Source of the DNA: Pseudomonas huaxiensis
Lineage (GTDB): Bacteria > Pseudomonadota > Gammaproteobacteria > Pseudomonadales > Pseudomonadaceae
NCBI RefSeq assembly: GCF_003231275.1
Contig: NZ_QKVL01000007.1
Coordinates: 186,001 to 250,000, forward strand
DNA: 64,000 bases
Reading direction: 5' to 3'
The notes beneath the pieces were generated by a model. That model did not search any database. It had not been told where the DNA came from and saw only the letters and a program-made list of their open reading frames with translations. Both the position numbers and the translations under genes were made by a program. Every line of letters starts with the position of its first letter. Within the stretch, counting starts at the first letter, position 1. This document shows, in pieces, positions 7,981 to 17,172 of this stretch.

Positions 7981-8949
7981 ATGAGAGCCGCTCAGGAAAA
8001 ACTCAGTCACGCCACCCTCGAACACGCCGCCCAGTGGTACGTGCGGCTGCAGGAAGAAGGCGACCAGACCAGCGTGCGCGAGCAATGGCAATGCTGGTTC
8101 GACCAGCATGTCGAACACCAGGCCGCCTGGCGCTACATGGAACGGGTGGGCGAACGCTTCGCCCCGCTGCGGGCGGAAGGCGAGCGCGCCGGCCGCCTGC
8201 TGCGCGAGCGTGGGCCGGCCCGTCTGGGGCGGCGCCAGACGGTGAAGTCGCTGCTGGTGCTGGCGGTCGGCTCGATGGCCGGCTTCGGCGGCTGGCAGAC
8301 GGCGTCGCGCAATGGCTGGACCGCCGATCTGCACACCGGCACCGGCGAGAACCGCGAGATCGCGCTGGCCGATGGCAGCACCCTGTGGCTGGGCGCCCGC
8401 ACCGCCGTCGACACCCGTTTTGATGCGCGACAGCGCCTGCTCGACCTGCGCTTCGGCGAAGTCCTGTTGCAGTCTTCGGTGCAGGATCGCCGGCCTTTGC
8501 TGCTGCAAACCGAGGCCGGCACTCTGCAAATGGCGGAGACGCCGATTCGCGTGGCGGTTCGCTATGCGCAGGGCACCGCCCGGCTCAACGTCTATCAGGG
8601 GCAGGTGGAAATCTTCACCCGCACCGGCACCCGCGCCTTGATCGAGGCCGGCCAGCGCGTGGATTTCAGCGCCCTCGCCGTGTCGCCCCCGGCACCGGCG
8701 CAGAAGGCGGGCGAATCCTGGCTGCAGGAGCGGCTGACCGCCGAGGCCATGCCCCTTGAAGAGCTGATCGATGCGCTGGGCCGCTATCGCCCCGGCCACC
8801 TCGGCCTGCACCCCGACCTCGCCCGGCTGGCGGTGATGGGCACGTTCCCCCTCGACGACACGGATCACGCCCTGCGCCTGCTCGAAGCCGCGTTGCCGGT
8901 GCGGATCAAGCGGATGACCGACTGGTGGGTGACGGTCGAACCGGCCTGA
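7981..8949 (+). CDS. FecR-like transmembrane sigma-factor regulator
   Basis: This 322-residue protein starts 4 bp after the sigma gene. The N-terminal cytoplasmic part (about 1-85) is the anti-sigma domain, with the conserved AAQWYVRLQ and WRYMERV segments. A single membrane helix follows near residues 88-103 (VKSLLVLAVGSMAGFGGW). The periplasmic FecR domain (GENREIALADGSTLWLGARTAVD) follows, and a C-terminal STN-like module contacts the receptor. It is expected to pass the receptor-bound signal to the FecI-like sigma factor. Confidence 0.92.
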   Translation: MRAAQEKLSHATLEHAAQWYVRLQEEGDQTSVREQWQCWFDQHVEHQAAWRYMERVGERFAPLRAEGERAGRLLRERGPARLGRRQTVKSLLVLAVGSMAGFGGWQTASRNGWTADLHTGTGENREIALADGSTLWLGARTAVDTRFDARQRLLDLRFGEVLLQSSVQDRRPLLLQTEAGTLQMAETPIRVAVRYAQGTARLNVYQGQVEIFTRTGTRALIEAGQRVDFSALAVSPPAPAQKAGESWLQERLTAEAMPLEELIDALGRYRPGHLGLHPDLARLAVMGTFPLDDTDHALRLLEAALPVRIKRMTDWWVTVEPA

Positions 8950-9043
8950 ATATTTTTTTCAGCGAGCGGTTCCCCTTTGCGTTCGTCGCCCGGTTCAACA
9001 GCAGAACCCTCCCATTTACCGCATGAACACCACAGGGACTGCC

Positions 9044-11476
9044 ATGTCGTCGCCCCGCTCCTGCGTGTTGGCACTTGTGCCGATGACCATCCTCAGCTTC
9101 GCCCCGCTCGCCCTTCTGCCCGCCGCTGTCCAGGCCGCGCAGGCCAGCGCCCGGCTCCAGACCTTCCACGTTGCGGCGGGTAGCCTGAGCACGGTGCTCA
9201 ATGACTTCAGCAGCCAGGCCGGCATTTACCTGGCCGGCAGCGACAGCCTCGCGACCGGCAAGCGCAGCGCCGGGCTGGACGGGGAATACAGCGTTGAACA
9301 GGCACTGCAGGTGTTGCTGGCCGGCAGCGGCCTGATTGCCGTGCCGCAGGGTGCCGGCGGTTATGTGCTGCAACCCGCCGCCGAAACGGGCGCGGTACAA
9401 CTGGACGCGACGTCGATCAACGGCCAGGGCCTGGCCAGCCGCTACGGCCAGGAAGACAAAGGCTATCGCGCCACCCATTCGGCGACGGCGAGCAAGACCA
9501 GCACCGCGCTGGCCGACACGCCGCGTTCGGTGTCGGTGGTCACCCGCCAGCGCATGGACGACCAGCAATCGCAGAGCCTGACCGAAGTGCTGGGCTACGT
9601 TCCCGGCATCTTTGCCCCGCCCTTCGCGGCCGGTGATGGTCAGGCGGGCGACCTGTTCTTCATTCGCGGTTTCAACGCCACCGACTACGGCTACGGGCTG
9701 CTGCGCGACGGCCTGCGGGTGCAGGGCAACCGTTACGACACCAGCAGCGAGCCTTACGGCGTGGAGCGGGTCGAAGTGTTCCGTGGCCCGACCTCGATCC
9801 TGTACGGCGAGAACGCCCCCGGCGGCGTGGTCAACCTGGTGAGCAAGCGCCCGACGGCCCAGTCGCGCGGTGAGGTCCAGCTCAGCTATGGCTCCAACGA
9901 GCGCCGCCAACTGGGCATCGACGTATCCGGCCCGCTGGCGGACAACCCCAACGTGCTCGGGCGTTTGGTGGTGCTGGGGCGCAAGTCCGGCACTCAGGTC
10001 GATCATCAGCCGGACGACCGCCTGTACGTCGCGCCGTCGCTCACGCTGAACTTCGACGAACAGAATGACCTGACGCTGCTGGCGTCCTACCAACGCGACC
10101 GCACCCTGATGGAGCTGGGTTACCCGGCGGCTGGCACCCTGCTGAACAACCCCAACGGCAAGATCAGCAAGCACGCGCTGCTGGGCAATGCGGGCTGGGA
10201 CAACTTCGAGCGGGAAACCTGGACCCTCGGTTACGAGTTCCATCACCAGTTCAACGATGACTGGCAGTACCGGCAGAACTCGCGCTACATGCAGTCGCGC
10301 ATCGACCGCCAGGAAATCTGGCCGGGCAACCTGAACAACGGCGGCTTTGGCACCACGGTCACCAACACCGCCTACGATCGCTACAACAAGTCGATCGCCT
10401 ATTCGCTGGACAATCAGGTCGAAGGCCGCTTCAACCTCGGCGAGGTGGAAAACACCCTGCTGGTTGGCGCCAGCCTCGACCGCACGTCGTTCAACCAGGA
10501 CTGGAACGCCGGCTTCGGCGGCACCGTCAACGTGTTCAATCCGGTCTACAGCGGTAATCCGGTGACCTCGACGCGGGTGCAGGATGCCTTGCTCGAACAG
10601 ACCATGTACGGCGTCTACAGCCAGATCCAGTCACGCCTCGACAACTGGGTGCTGCTGCTCGGCGGGCGCTATGACCGGGTCAACAGCGAGTACCGCAACC
10701 GCCGCGGAACTCTCAATGCGCCGGCCGACCTCGACTACTGGGATGGCCAGTTCACCTGGCAGACCGGCTTGATGTACCAGTTCGACAACGGGGTCTCGCC
10801 GTATGTGAGCTATTCCACGGCGTACAACCCGATCCAGCAGGTATCGAGCGCTTCGGGCCCGCTGGACCCGACGTTGAGCGAGCAGTACGAAGCCGGTGTG
10901 AAGTACGAGCCCAAGGGCTGGAATACGCTGATCAGCGCGTCGGTGTATGACCTGCGCAAGAAGGATGATTCGCTGTACGACAGCGCCAGCGGCGACTACC
11001 GCAACATTGGCCGCAGCCGCGCCAAGGGTGTGGAGCTGGAGCTGAACAGCGACATCAGCGACAACATCAACGTGACGGCGGCTTACACCTACACCGATTC
11101 GCGGATTACCAAGGACGTGGCGGGTTCGCTGCTTGAAGGCCATCAGGTCACCGGCGTTCCGCGCAACCAGGCATCGGTGTGGAGCACCTATCGCTTCCTC
11201 GACGGCCAGCTCAAGGGCCTGCGTGTCGGCGCCGGTGTCCGTCATTTCGACAGCACCTTCGCGTACACCAGCCCGTCGCTGTACGGCAAGCTGGATACGG
11301 GTGACGTGACGCTGGTGGATGCCACCATCGGTTATCAGGTGAATGCGCACTGGTCGGCCGAGGTCAACGCGCGCAACCTGTTCGACCAGGAATATGTGGC
11401 GGGCTGCAACAACGCCGGGCGTTGCTACTGGGGTGAAGAGCGGACGGTGTTGGGGACGGTGAGTTACAACTGGTAA
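9044..11476 (+). CDS. TonB-dependent siderophore receptor with N-terminal signalling domain
   Basis: This outer-membrane receptor takes up a ferric siderophore with TonB energy. In order it has a signal peptide ending near AVQA, an STN signalling domain (about 40-115), a plug (TPRSVSVVTRQRMDD ... VEVFRGPTSILYGENAPGG), and a 22-strand barrel ending in VSYNW with the terminal aromatic. I choose ATG 9044 because GGGA lies five bases upstream; ATG 9023 adds seven residues without a ribosome site. The STN domain and the fecIR genes just upstream show surface signalling. The siderophore is unknown; a hydroxamate (ferrichrome or ferrioxamine class) is a guess. Confidence 0.93.
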   Translation: MSSPRSCVLALVPMTILSFAPLALLPAAVQAAQASARLQTFHVAAGSLSTVLNDFSSQAGIYLAGSDSLATGKRSAGLDGEYSVEQALQVLLAGSGLIAVPQGAGGYVLQPAAETGAVQLDATSINGQGLASRYGQEDKGYRATHSATASKTSTALADTPRSVSVVTRQRMDDQQSQSLTEVLGYVPGIFAPPFAAGDGQAGDLFFIRGFNATDYGYGLLRDGLRVQGNRYDTSSEPYGVERVEVFRGPTSILYGENAPGGVVNLVSKRPTAQSRGEVQLSYGSNERRQLGIDVSGPLADNPNVLGRLVVLGRKSGTQVDHQPDDRLYVAPSLTLNFDEQNDLTLLASYQRDRTLMELGYPAAGTLLNNPNGKISKHALLGNAGWDNFERETWTLGYEFHHQFNDDWQYRQNSRYMQSRIDRQEIWPGNLNNGGFGTTVTNTAYDRYNKSIAYSLDNQVEGRFNLGEVENTLLVGASLDRTSFNQDWNAGFGGTVNVFNPVYSGNPVTSTRVQDALLEQTMYGVYSQIQSRLDNWVLLLGGRYDRVNSEYRNRRGTLNAPADLDYWDGQFTWQTGLMYQFDNGVSPYVSYSTAYNPIQQVSSASGPLDPTLSEQYEAGVKYEPKGWNTLISASVYDLRKKDDSLYDSASGDYRNIGRSRAKGVELELNSDISDNINVTAAYTYTDSRITKDVAGSLLEGHQVTGVPRNQASVWSTYRFLDGQLKGLRVGAGVRHFDSTFAYTSPSLYGKLDTGDVTLVDATIGYQVNAHWSAEVNARNLFDQEYVAGCNNAGRCYWGEERTVLGTVSYNW

Positions 11477-11529
11477 GGCATCCGGGTTGGGTCGGACAGG
11501 AAGCGTGTTCTTGCTGACCCTATCGCTGC

Positions 11530-11660
11530 ATGGGTATCAAAATATCTCGCAGGCCAGACGCAGAACCTGTGGGAGCGGCCGTTAGCCGCGATGGGCCGCT
11601 CCTACAGGATTGCGAGTGACTCGCGGTTTGCGATTGCCTGCGAGATGTTTAGATACCCAT
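11530..11660. repeat. 131-bp nested palindrome with 25-bp terminal inverted repeats (MITE-like) carrying a REP core
   Basis: The outer arms 11530-11554 and 11636-11660 are inverted copies with two mismatches (core TATCTCGCAGGC / GCCTGCGAGAT). Inside lies a second inverted repeat, 11566-11580 and 11594-11608 (CCTGTGGGAGCGGCC / GGCCGCTCCTACAGG), a Pseudomonas REP type. The element fills the gap between convergent genes and ends two bases before the stop codon of the minus-strand gene. I see no target-site duplication and no T-run. Confidence 0.8.
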
Positions 11661-11662
11661 TA

Positions 11663-12316
11663 TCAGGCCGTTTGCTGCTGACCCAACTCCAACCCAACCC
11701 CCAACTGCCGCGACAGGCACGGCCAGCGTTTCCACGCGGCGCCCGTCTCCGGGCTGCTCAGCGTTTCGCGGTACGCCTCCACCGACTCCAGCGCGAAGCT
11801 TTCGTCGTTGAGCATGTTGTCCAGCGAGTGATGCGCCACTTCATCGAGCTGGTTGGCGAATTCTTCGCCGATCAACTGGTGGGCGATCAGGTTGGCCACG
11901 GTGGTATCCAGCGGAATCAACGGCTGCTGGAAATGCTTGATGTACAGGTCGTTGACCTCTTCCACCAGGCGATGCGCCAGGTAGGCTTCGTCCAGCAGGC
12001 AATCCAGGCCGACCTGGCCATTCACGATCTGTGGCGGGGTGATGAAATATTCCTCGGCGATTTTCAACACCGGTTTGATCTGCGATTCGATACCCGCTTC
12101 GCGGGCGACATCGTTAGCGGCTTCCAGCAGCTCCGGGACCTGATCGATATAGGCAGCAACGAAACGGTTCAACGCACCCTGCGCGTCCTGCTCGGGTAAC
12201 TGAATCAAGGGATGCAGATGGGGTAACTGACGCTCAAGCCGTTCCTTCAACTGGCCGGTTTCGGCTTCGTGACGGTGGGCTTGGGCGATCTGCTCGCGCA
12301 AAGCGGCAATCTTCAT
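11663..12316 (-). CDS. conserved hypothetical protein (PA0104-type)
   Basis: This 217-residue, mostly helical, acidic soluble protein is read from ATG 12316 (MKIAALREQIAQAHRHEAE). A longer frame from 12343 has no better ribosome site. There is no signal peptide or membrane segment. A heptad-like N-terminal stretch (residues 1-45) may form a coiled coil. I recall a homologue of unknown function beside the cox operon in P. aeruginosa (PA0104), so the position is conserved, but I cannot name a function. Its 3' end abuts the nested palindrome. Confidence 0.82.
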   Translation of the reverse strand: MKIAALREQIAQAHRHEAETGQLKERLERQLPHLHPLIQLPEQDAQGALNRFVAAYIDQVPELLEAANDVAREAGIESQIKPVLKIAEEYFITPPQIVNGQVGLDCLLDEAYLAHRLVEEVNDLYIKHFQQPLIPLDTTVANLIAHQLIGEEFANQLDEVAHHSLDNMLNDESFALESVEAYRETLSSPETGAAWKRWPCLSRQLGVGLELGQQQTA

Positions 12317-12684
12317 GACAACTCCAGGGACAAGCGGTGACAAACGGAAGACACTAAATTAGTCCTATTTTGTTATCGCCTAAGATCCATTTCTCATAAC
12401 CCTCATGCCCTTTTGCGACATGGAGTTATATCAAGATGCCATCATTCATGTAAGCCAATGTCCTACAAGGATTTTCGGCGATGACTGATTGGTCAGCAGC
12501 GCTTTTCCGTCGCGTCATTGCGTGGTCGGGACCCCTGTCTATACTCCGCTGTGAAAGTGATTTGGCTGATGAGGCCCGCCTGTTGTGCAGCGGGGGGCCG
12601 TCGTCAAAGTCCGCAGTCTTGACGCCGTGCCCCCTGCCGTAGGTCCCGCCTCCGGGATAACAAGAACGATAAGGGGAACCCGCA
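12317..12684. other. intergenic region with cox promoter
   Basis: This 368-bp gap separates the divergent PA0104-type gene and coxB. It is AT-rich from about 12345 to 12420 and GC-rich near coxB, giving a leader of roughly 130 bases. Apart from the candidate promoter at 12518-12545 I find no ORF, hairpin terminator or recognisable riboswitch. Confidence 0.6.
12518..12545 (+). promoter_or_regulatory. candidate promoter of the cox operon
   Basis: TTGCGT (12518-12523) and TATACT (12540-12545) are separated by 16 bases and point to coxB. The -10 is strong and the -35 moderate. In P. aeruginosa this operon responds to starvation and RpoS (recalled), which the -10 alone does not exclude. Confidence 0.5.
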
Positions 12685-13812
12685 ATGATGCGACATCCAC
12701 ATGTCTGGATGGGCCTCCTGCTGTGGTCGCTACTCACGCCAGCGCATGCCGCCTGGACCGTGAACATGGCGCCGGGGGCGACCGAAGTCAGCAATGCCGT
12801 GTTCGACCTGCACATGACCATCTTCTGGATCTGCGTGGTGATCGGCCTCGTGGTATTCGGCGCGATGTTCTGGTCGATGATCGTCCACCGCCGCTCCACC
12901 GGCCAGCAGCCGGCGCATTTCCACGAGCACACCTGGGTCGAAATCCTCTGGACCGTGGTGCCCTTGCTGATCCTGATAGCGATGGCCATTCCGGCGACCA
13001 AGACCCTGATCGACATCTACGATGCCAGCGAATCGGACGTGGATATCCAGGTCACCGGTTACCAGTGGAAATGGCATTACAAATACCTGGGCCAGGACGT
13101 CGAGTTCTTCAGCAACCTGGCGACTCCGGCGGACCAGATCCACAACAAGGCGCCGAAGGACGAACACTACCTTCTTGAAGTCGACCAGCCGCTGGTGTTG
13201 CCGGTGGGCGCGAAAGTGCGCTTCCTGGTCACCGCTGCCGACGTCATTCACTCCTGGTGGGTGCCGGCCTTCGCGGTCAAGCGCGACGCCATCCCCGGCT
13301 TCGTCAACGAAGCCTGGACCCGTGTCGAGAAGCCCGGCATCTACCGCGGCCAGTGCACCGAGCTGTGCGGCAAGGACCACGGCTTCATGCCGGTGGTGGT
13401 CGAGGTCAAGTCGAAAGAGGACTACGACACCTGGCTCGGCGAACGCAAGGCCGAGGCAGCCAAGCTCAAGGAACTGACCAGCAAGGAATGGACGCTGCAA
13501 GAGCTGGTCGAGCGCGGCGACAAGGTCTATCACACCACCTGCGTGGCCTGTCACCAGGCCGAAGGCCAGGGCCTGCCGCCGATGTTCCCCGCGCTCAAGG
13601 GCTCGAAGATCGCCACCGGACCGAAGGAAGACCACCTCAATCTGGTGTTCCACGGCAAGCCTGGCACCGCGATGGCGGCGTTCGGCAAGCAACTCTCGGA
13701 AGTCGATCTGGCCGCCGTCGTCACCTACGAACGCAACGCCTGGGGCAACAACAAGGGCGACATGGTCACGCCGAAAGACGTGCTGGCGATCAAACAGGCG
13801 GAAAGCAAATGA
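12685..13812 (+). CDS. coxB: cytochrome c oxidase subunit II with fused cytochrome c domain
   Basis: This is subunit II of the aa3-type (caa3-like) terminal oxidase. A signal peptide (to about residue 22) and two membrane helices lead to a periplasmic CuA domain. The CuA ligands are visible in CTELCGKDHGFM: Cys224, Cys228, His232 and Met235. A C-terminal cytochrome c domain carries CVACH at 286-290, with Met in the GLPPMFPAL segment as likely axial ligand. The 375-residue length fits the fused form. It is the first gene of the cox operon and is followed by coxA after 22 bp. Confidence 0.97.
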   Translation: MMRHPHVWMGLLLWSLLTPAHAAWTVNMAPGATEVSNAVFDLHMTIFWICVVIGLVVFGAMFWSMIVHRRSTGQQPAHFHEHTWVEILWTVVPLLILIAMAIPATKTLIDIYDASESDVDIQVTGYQWKWHYKYLGQDVEFFSNLATPADQIHNKAPKDEHYLLEVDQPLVLPVGAKVRFLVTAADVIHSWWVPAFAVKRDAIPGFVNEAWTRVEKPGIYRGQCTELCGKDHGFMPVVVEVKSKEDYDTWLGERKAEAAKLKELTSKEWTLQELVERGDKVYHTTCVACHQAEGQGLPPMFPALKGSKIATGPKEDHLNLVFHGKPGTAMAAFGKQLSEVDLAAVVTYERNAWGNNKGDMVTPKDVLAIKQAESK

Positions 13813-13834
13813 GCCGGTTTTCAGGAGACAGGAC

Positions 13835-15427
13835 ATGAGCACAGTGATCGACGACCACGGTCATGCCGGGCATGACCACGCCCACGGCCCGGCCAAGGGC
13901 CTGATGCGCTGGGTGCTGACGACCAACCATAAAGACATCGGCTCGATGTACCTGTGGTTCGCCTTTATCGCCTTCCTGCTGGGCGGCTCGTTCGCCATGG
14001 TGATCCGCGCCGAGCTGTTCCAGCCCGGCCTGCAGATCGTCCAGCCGGAATTCTTCAACCAGATGACCACCATGCACGGCCTGGTGATGGTCTTCGGCGC
14101 GGTGATGCCGGCCTTTGTCGGTCTGGCCAACTGGATGATCCCGCTGATGATCGGCGCGCCGGACATGGCCCTGCCGCGGATGAACAACTTCAGCTTCTGG
14201 TTGTTGCCGGCGGCGTTCTTGCTGCTGGTGTCCACGCTGTTCATGCCCGGTGGCGGGCCGAACTTCGGCTGGACCTTCTACGCCCCGCTCTCGACCACCT
14301 ACGCGCCGGAAAGCGTGACCTTCTTTATCTTCGCCATTCACCTTATGGGCATCAGTTCGATCATGGGCGCGATCAACGTCATCGCCACCATCCTCAACCT
14401 GCGCGCCCCCGGCATGACCCTGATGAAGATGCCGCTGTTCGTCTGGACCTGGCTGATCACCGCCTTCCTGCTGATCGCGGTGATGCCGGTGCTGGCGGGC
14501 GTGGTGACCATGATGCTGATGGACATCCATTTCGGCACCAGCTTCTTCAGCGCTGCCGGCGGTGGCGACCCGGTGCTGTTCCAGCACGTGTTCTGGTTCT
14601 TCGGCCACCCCGAGGTGTACATCATGATCCTGCCGGCGTTCGGCGCGGTCAGTTCGATCATCCCGGCGTTCTCGCGCAAACCGCTGTTCGGCTACACCTC
14701 GATGGTCTACGCCACCGGCGCGATCGCCTTTCTGTCGTTCATCGTCTGGGCGCACCACATGTTCGTGGTCGGCATTCCGGTGGTGGGTGAGCTGTTCTTC
14801 ATGTACGCGACCATGCTGATCGCCGTGCCCACCGGGGTGAAGGTGTTCAACTGGGTCAGCACCATGTGGGAAGGCTCGCTGACCTTCGAGACGCCGATGC
14901 TGTTCGCCATCGCCTTCGTCATCCTGTTCACCATCGGCGGGTTCTCCGGGCTGATGCTGGCCATCGCCCCGGCGGACTTCCAGTACCACGACACCTACTT
15001 CGTGGTGGCGCACTTCCACTACGTGCTGGTGCCGGGGGCGATCTTCGGGATCTTCGCCTCGGCCTACTACTGGCTGCCGAAATGGACCGGTCACATGTAC
15101 GACGAAACCCTCGGCAAGCTGCATTTCTGGCTGTCGTTCGTCGGCATGAACCTGGCCTTCTTCCCGATGCACTTCGTCGGCCTGGCCGGCATGCCGCGAC
15201 GGATCCCGGACTACAACCTGCAGTTCGCCGACTTCAACATGATCTCGTCGATCGGTGCCTTCACCTTTGGCGCCACGCAGATCTTCTTCCTGTTCATCGT
15301 CATCAAGTGCATCCGTGGCGGTGAGCCGGCGCCGGCCAAGCCGTGGGATGGCGCCGAAGGACTGGAGTGGACGATTCCGTCGCCGGCGCCATACCACACC
15401 TTCCAGACGCCACCGGAAGTGAAGTGA
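13835..15427 (+). CDS. coxA: cytochrome c oxidase subunit I
   Basis: This 530-residue catalytic subunit has twelve membrane helices and carries heme a and the heme a3-CuB centre. Visible signatures are MTTMHGLVMVFG (heme a His), WFFGHPEVYIMILPAFG (CuB His and the cross-linked Tyr), WAHHMF (CuB His pair) and FVVAHFHYVLVPG (heme His pair). The GHPEVY segment places it in the A-type heme-copper oxidases that use the D and K proton channels. It lies between coxB and ctaG. Confidence 0.98.
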   Translation: MSTVIDDHGHAGHDHAHGPAKGLMRWVLTTNHKDIGSMYLWFAFIAFLLGGSFAMVIRAELFQPGLQIVQPEFFNQMTTMHGLVMVFGAVMPAFVGLANWMIPLMIGAPDMALPRMNNFSFWLLPAAFLLLVSTLFMPGGGPNFGWTFYAPLSTTYAPESVTFFIFAIHLMGISSIMGAINVIATILNLRAPGMTLMKMPLFVWTWLITAFLLIAVMPVLAGVVTMMLMDIHFGTSFFSAAGGGDPVLFQHVFWFFGHPEVYIMILPAFGAVSSIIPAFSRKPLFGYTSMVYATGAIAFLSFIVWAHHMFVVGIPVVGELFFMYATMLIAVPTGVKVFNWVSTMWEGSLTFETPMLFAIAFVILFTIGGFSGLMLAIAPADFQYHDTYFVVAHFHYVLVPGAIFGIFASAYYWLPKWTGHMYDETLGKLHFWLSFVGMNLAFFPMHFVGLAGMPRRIPDYNLQFADFNMISSIGAFTFGATQIFFLFIVIKCIRGGEPAPAKPWDGAEGLEWTIPSPAPYHTFQTPPEVK

Positions 15428-15443
15428 AAGGAGAATCGCGGTC

Positions 15444-16013
15444 ATGAACGAGGGCATCTCGATCAAGCGCCTGGTCACCCGCCTGCTGATGTTGGCGGTG
15501 CTCATGTTCGCCTTCGGCTTTGCCCTGGTGCCGATCTACGACGTGATGTGCCGCGCCTTCGGCATCAACGGCAAGACCGGCGGCCAGTACGAAGGCAGCC
15601 AGGTGGTGGACCCGGCGCGCTCGGTGAAGGTGCAGTTCCTCTCGACCAACGCCATCGACATGGTCTGGGACTTCTACTCCACCGCCGACCAGATCGACGT
15701 CAACCCGGGGGCGGTGAACCAGATGATCTTCGTGGCCCACAACCCGACCGACAAACCCATGACCGCCCAGGCCATTCCAAGCATTTCGCCGGCCGAGGCG
15801 GCGGCGTATTTCCACAAGACCGAATGCTTCTGCTTCAGCCAGCAGGTGCTGCAGCCGGGTGAGCGCATCGAAATGCCGGTGCGTTTCATCGTCGACCGCG
15901 ACCTGCCCAAGGATGTGAAACACCTGACGCTCGCCTACACGCTGTTCGACATCACCGCTCGCCAGCCGCCGGTCGCCCATGTGGCCAGCCAGAACCCGCA
16001 GAGCGCCCGATAA
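15444..16013 (+). CDS. ctaG: cytochrome c oxidase assembly protein CtaG (Cox11)
   Basis: This 189-residue protein delivers copper to the CuB site of subunit I. It has one N-terminal membrane helix (about 14-34) and a periplasmic immunoglobulin-like domain. The copper-binding CFCF motif is seen in KTECFCFSQQ, and a further Cys lies in DVMCRAFG just after the helix. The ribosome site AAAGGAG is clear. It sits between coxA and coxC, the usual Pseudomonas order. Confidence 0.96.
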   Translation: MNEGISIKRLVTRLLMLAVLMFAFGFALVPIYDVMCRAFGINGKTGGQYEGSQVVDPARSVKVQFLSTNAIDMVWDFYSTADQIDVNPGAVNQMIFVAHNPTDKPMTAQAIPSISPAEAAAYFHKTECFCFSQQVLQPGERIEMPVRFIVDRDLPKDVKHLTLAYTLFDITARQPPVAHVASQNPQSAR

Positions 16014-16025
16014 GGAGAACAATTC

Positions 16026-16910
16026 ATGGCCTCTCACGAGCATTACTACGTACCGGCGCAAAGCAAATGGCCGATCATTGCCACCGTCGGCATGTTCATC
16101 ACGGTGTTCGGCCTCGGCACCTGGTTCAACGACCTCAAGGCCGGGCGCGACTCCCATGGTCCGCTGATCTTCTTCGTCGGCGCCCTGTGCCTGGCCTACA
16201 TGCTGTTCGGCTGGTTCGGCGCGGTGATCAAGGAAAGCCGCGCCGGGCTCTACAGCCCGCAGATGGACCGCTCGTTCCGCTGGGGGATGTCGTGGTTCAT
16301 CTTTTCCGAGGTGATGTTCTTCATCGCCTTCTTCGGCGCCCTGTTTTACGTGCGCCACCTGGCCGGGCCGTGGCTCGGCGGTGAAGGCGCCAAGGGCGTG
16401 GCGCACATGCTCTGGCCGAACTTCGAGTTCACCTGGCCGTTGCTGCATACGCCGGACCCGAAACTGTTCCCGCCGCCCAAGGAAGTGATCGATCCGTGGC
16501 ACTTGCCGCTGATCAACACCATCCTGCTGGTCAGTTCCAGCGTGACCATCACCATTGCCCACCACGCCCTGCGCAAGGACCATCGCGGCCCGCTGAAATT
16601 TTGGCTGGCGCTGACCGTCGCGCTCGGTATCGCTTTCCTCATCCTGCAGGCCTACGAGTATCACGAGGCCTATACCAAGCTGGGGCTGACCCTCGGTTCG
16701 GGCATCTACGGCGCGACCTTCTTCATGCTCACGGGCTTCCATGGCGCCCACGTGACCATGGGCACCCTGATTCTCTTCGTGATGCTGATGCGGGTTTTGA
16801 AAGGGCATTTCAACGCAGACAAACACTTCGGTTTCGAAGCCGCCAGTTGGTACTGGCACTTCGTCGATGTGGTCTGGGTCGGGCTGTTCATCTTCGTTTA
16901 TGTGCTGTGA
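16026..16910 (+). CDS. coxC: cytochrome c oxidase subunit III
   Basis: This 294-residue membrane protein has seven predicted helices and supports the stability and proton uptake of the aa3 oxidase. Typical blocks are FIFSEVMFFIAFFGA, HHALRKDH, AYEYHEAYTKLGLTLGSGIYGATFFMLTGFHGAHV (quoted here only as location, about 215-250) and WYWHFVDVVWVGLFIFVYVL at the C-terminus. It is preceded by AAGGAG and stops 9 bp before a small convergent gene on the other strand. Confidence 0.96.
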   Translation: MASHEHYYVPAQSKWPIIATVGMFITVFGLGTWFNDLKAGRDSHGPLIFFVGALCLAYMLFGWFGAVIKESRAGLYSPQMDRSFRWGMSWFIFSEVMFFIAFFGALFYVRHLAGPWLGGEGAKGVAHMLWPNFEFTWPLLHTPDPKLFPPPKEVIDPWHLPLINTILLVSSSVTITIAHHALRKDHRGPLKFWLALTVALGIAFLILQAYEYHEAYTKLGLTLGSGIYGATFFMLTGFHGAHVTMGTLILFVMLMRVLKGHFNADKHFGFEAASWYWHFVDVVWVGLFIFVYVL

Positions 16911-16919
16911 CGGGAGGAC

Positions 16920-17123
16920 CTACCAGGGGGCGTGGGAAACCAGCTGGCCGCTGTAGAAGCCCCAGGTGATCAGGCCGAGGGTGAGGGCGGCCAGACTGAC
17001 CCGCACGGTCAGGGCCTTGAGCAGACGGGTCGAGTTTCCGTCGTCCTTGACCAGAAACACCAGGCCGCTGAACAGGCTGACGACAGTCGCCAGCAACAAC
17101 ACAACGATCGCGGCTTTGAGCAT
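16920..17123 (-). CDS. DUF2909 twin-transmembrane protein, antisense within the cox operon
   Basis: This 67-residue protein, from ATG 17123 (MLKAAIVVLLLATVVSLFSG), has two hydrophobic helices with a short charged loop (KDDGNSTRLLK) between them. This matches the small DUF2909 family often found in cox clusters. It runs against the cox operon, between coxC and the SURF1 gene, and its start lies 50 bp from the SURF1 start. A role in oxidase assembly is inferred from location only. Its own transcript would be antisense to the operon mRNA. Confidence 0.85.
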   Translation of the reverse strand: MLKAAIVVLLLATVVSLFSGLVFLVKDDGNSTRLLKALTVRVSLAALTLGLITWGFYSGQLVSHAPW

Positions 17124-17172
17124 GGCGAAAACTCCGGGGGGACGTGATGACTTTGAGTATAGCGGGGGCCCG

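Noticed and set aside
13790..16859. Two long minus-strand frames (571 and 518 codons) opposite coxA to coxC
   Set aside because: The plus-strand genes are certain and the antisense translations are charged low-complexity shadows.
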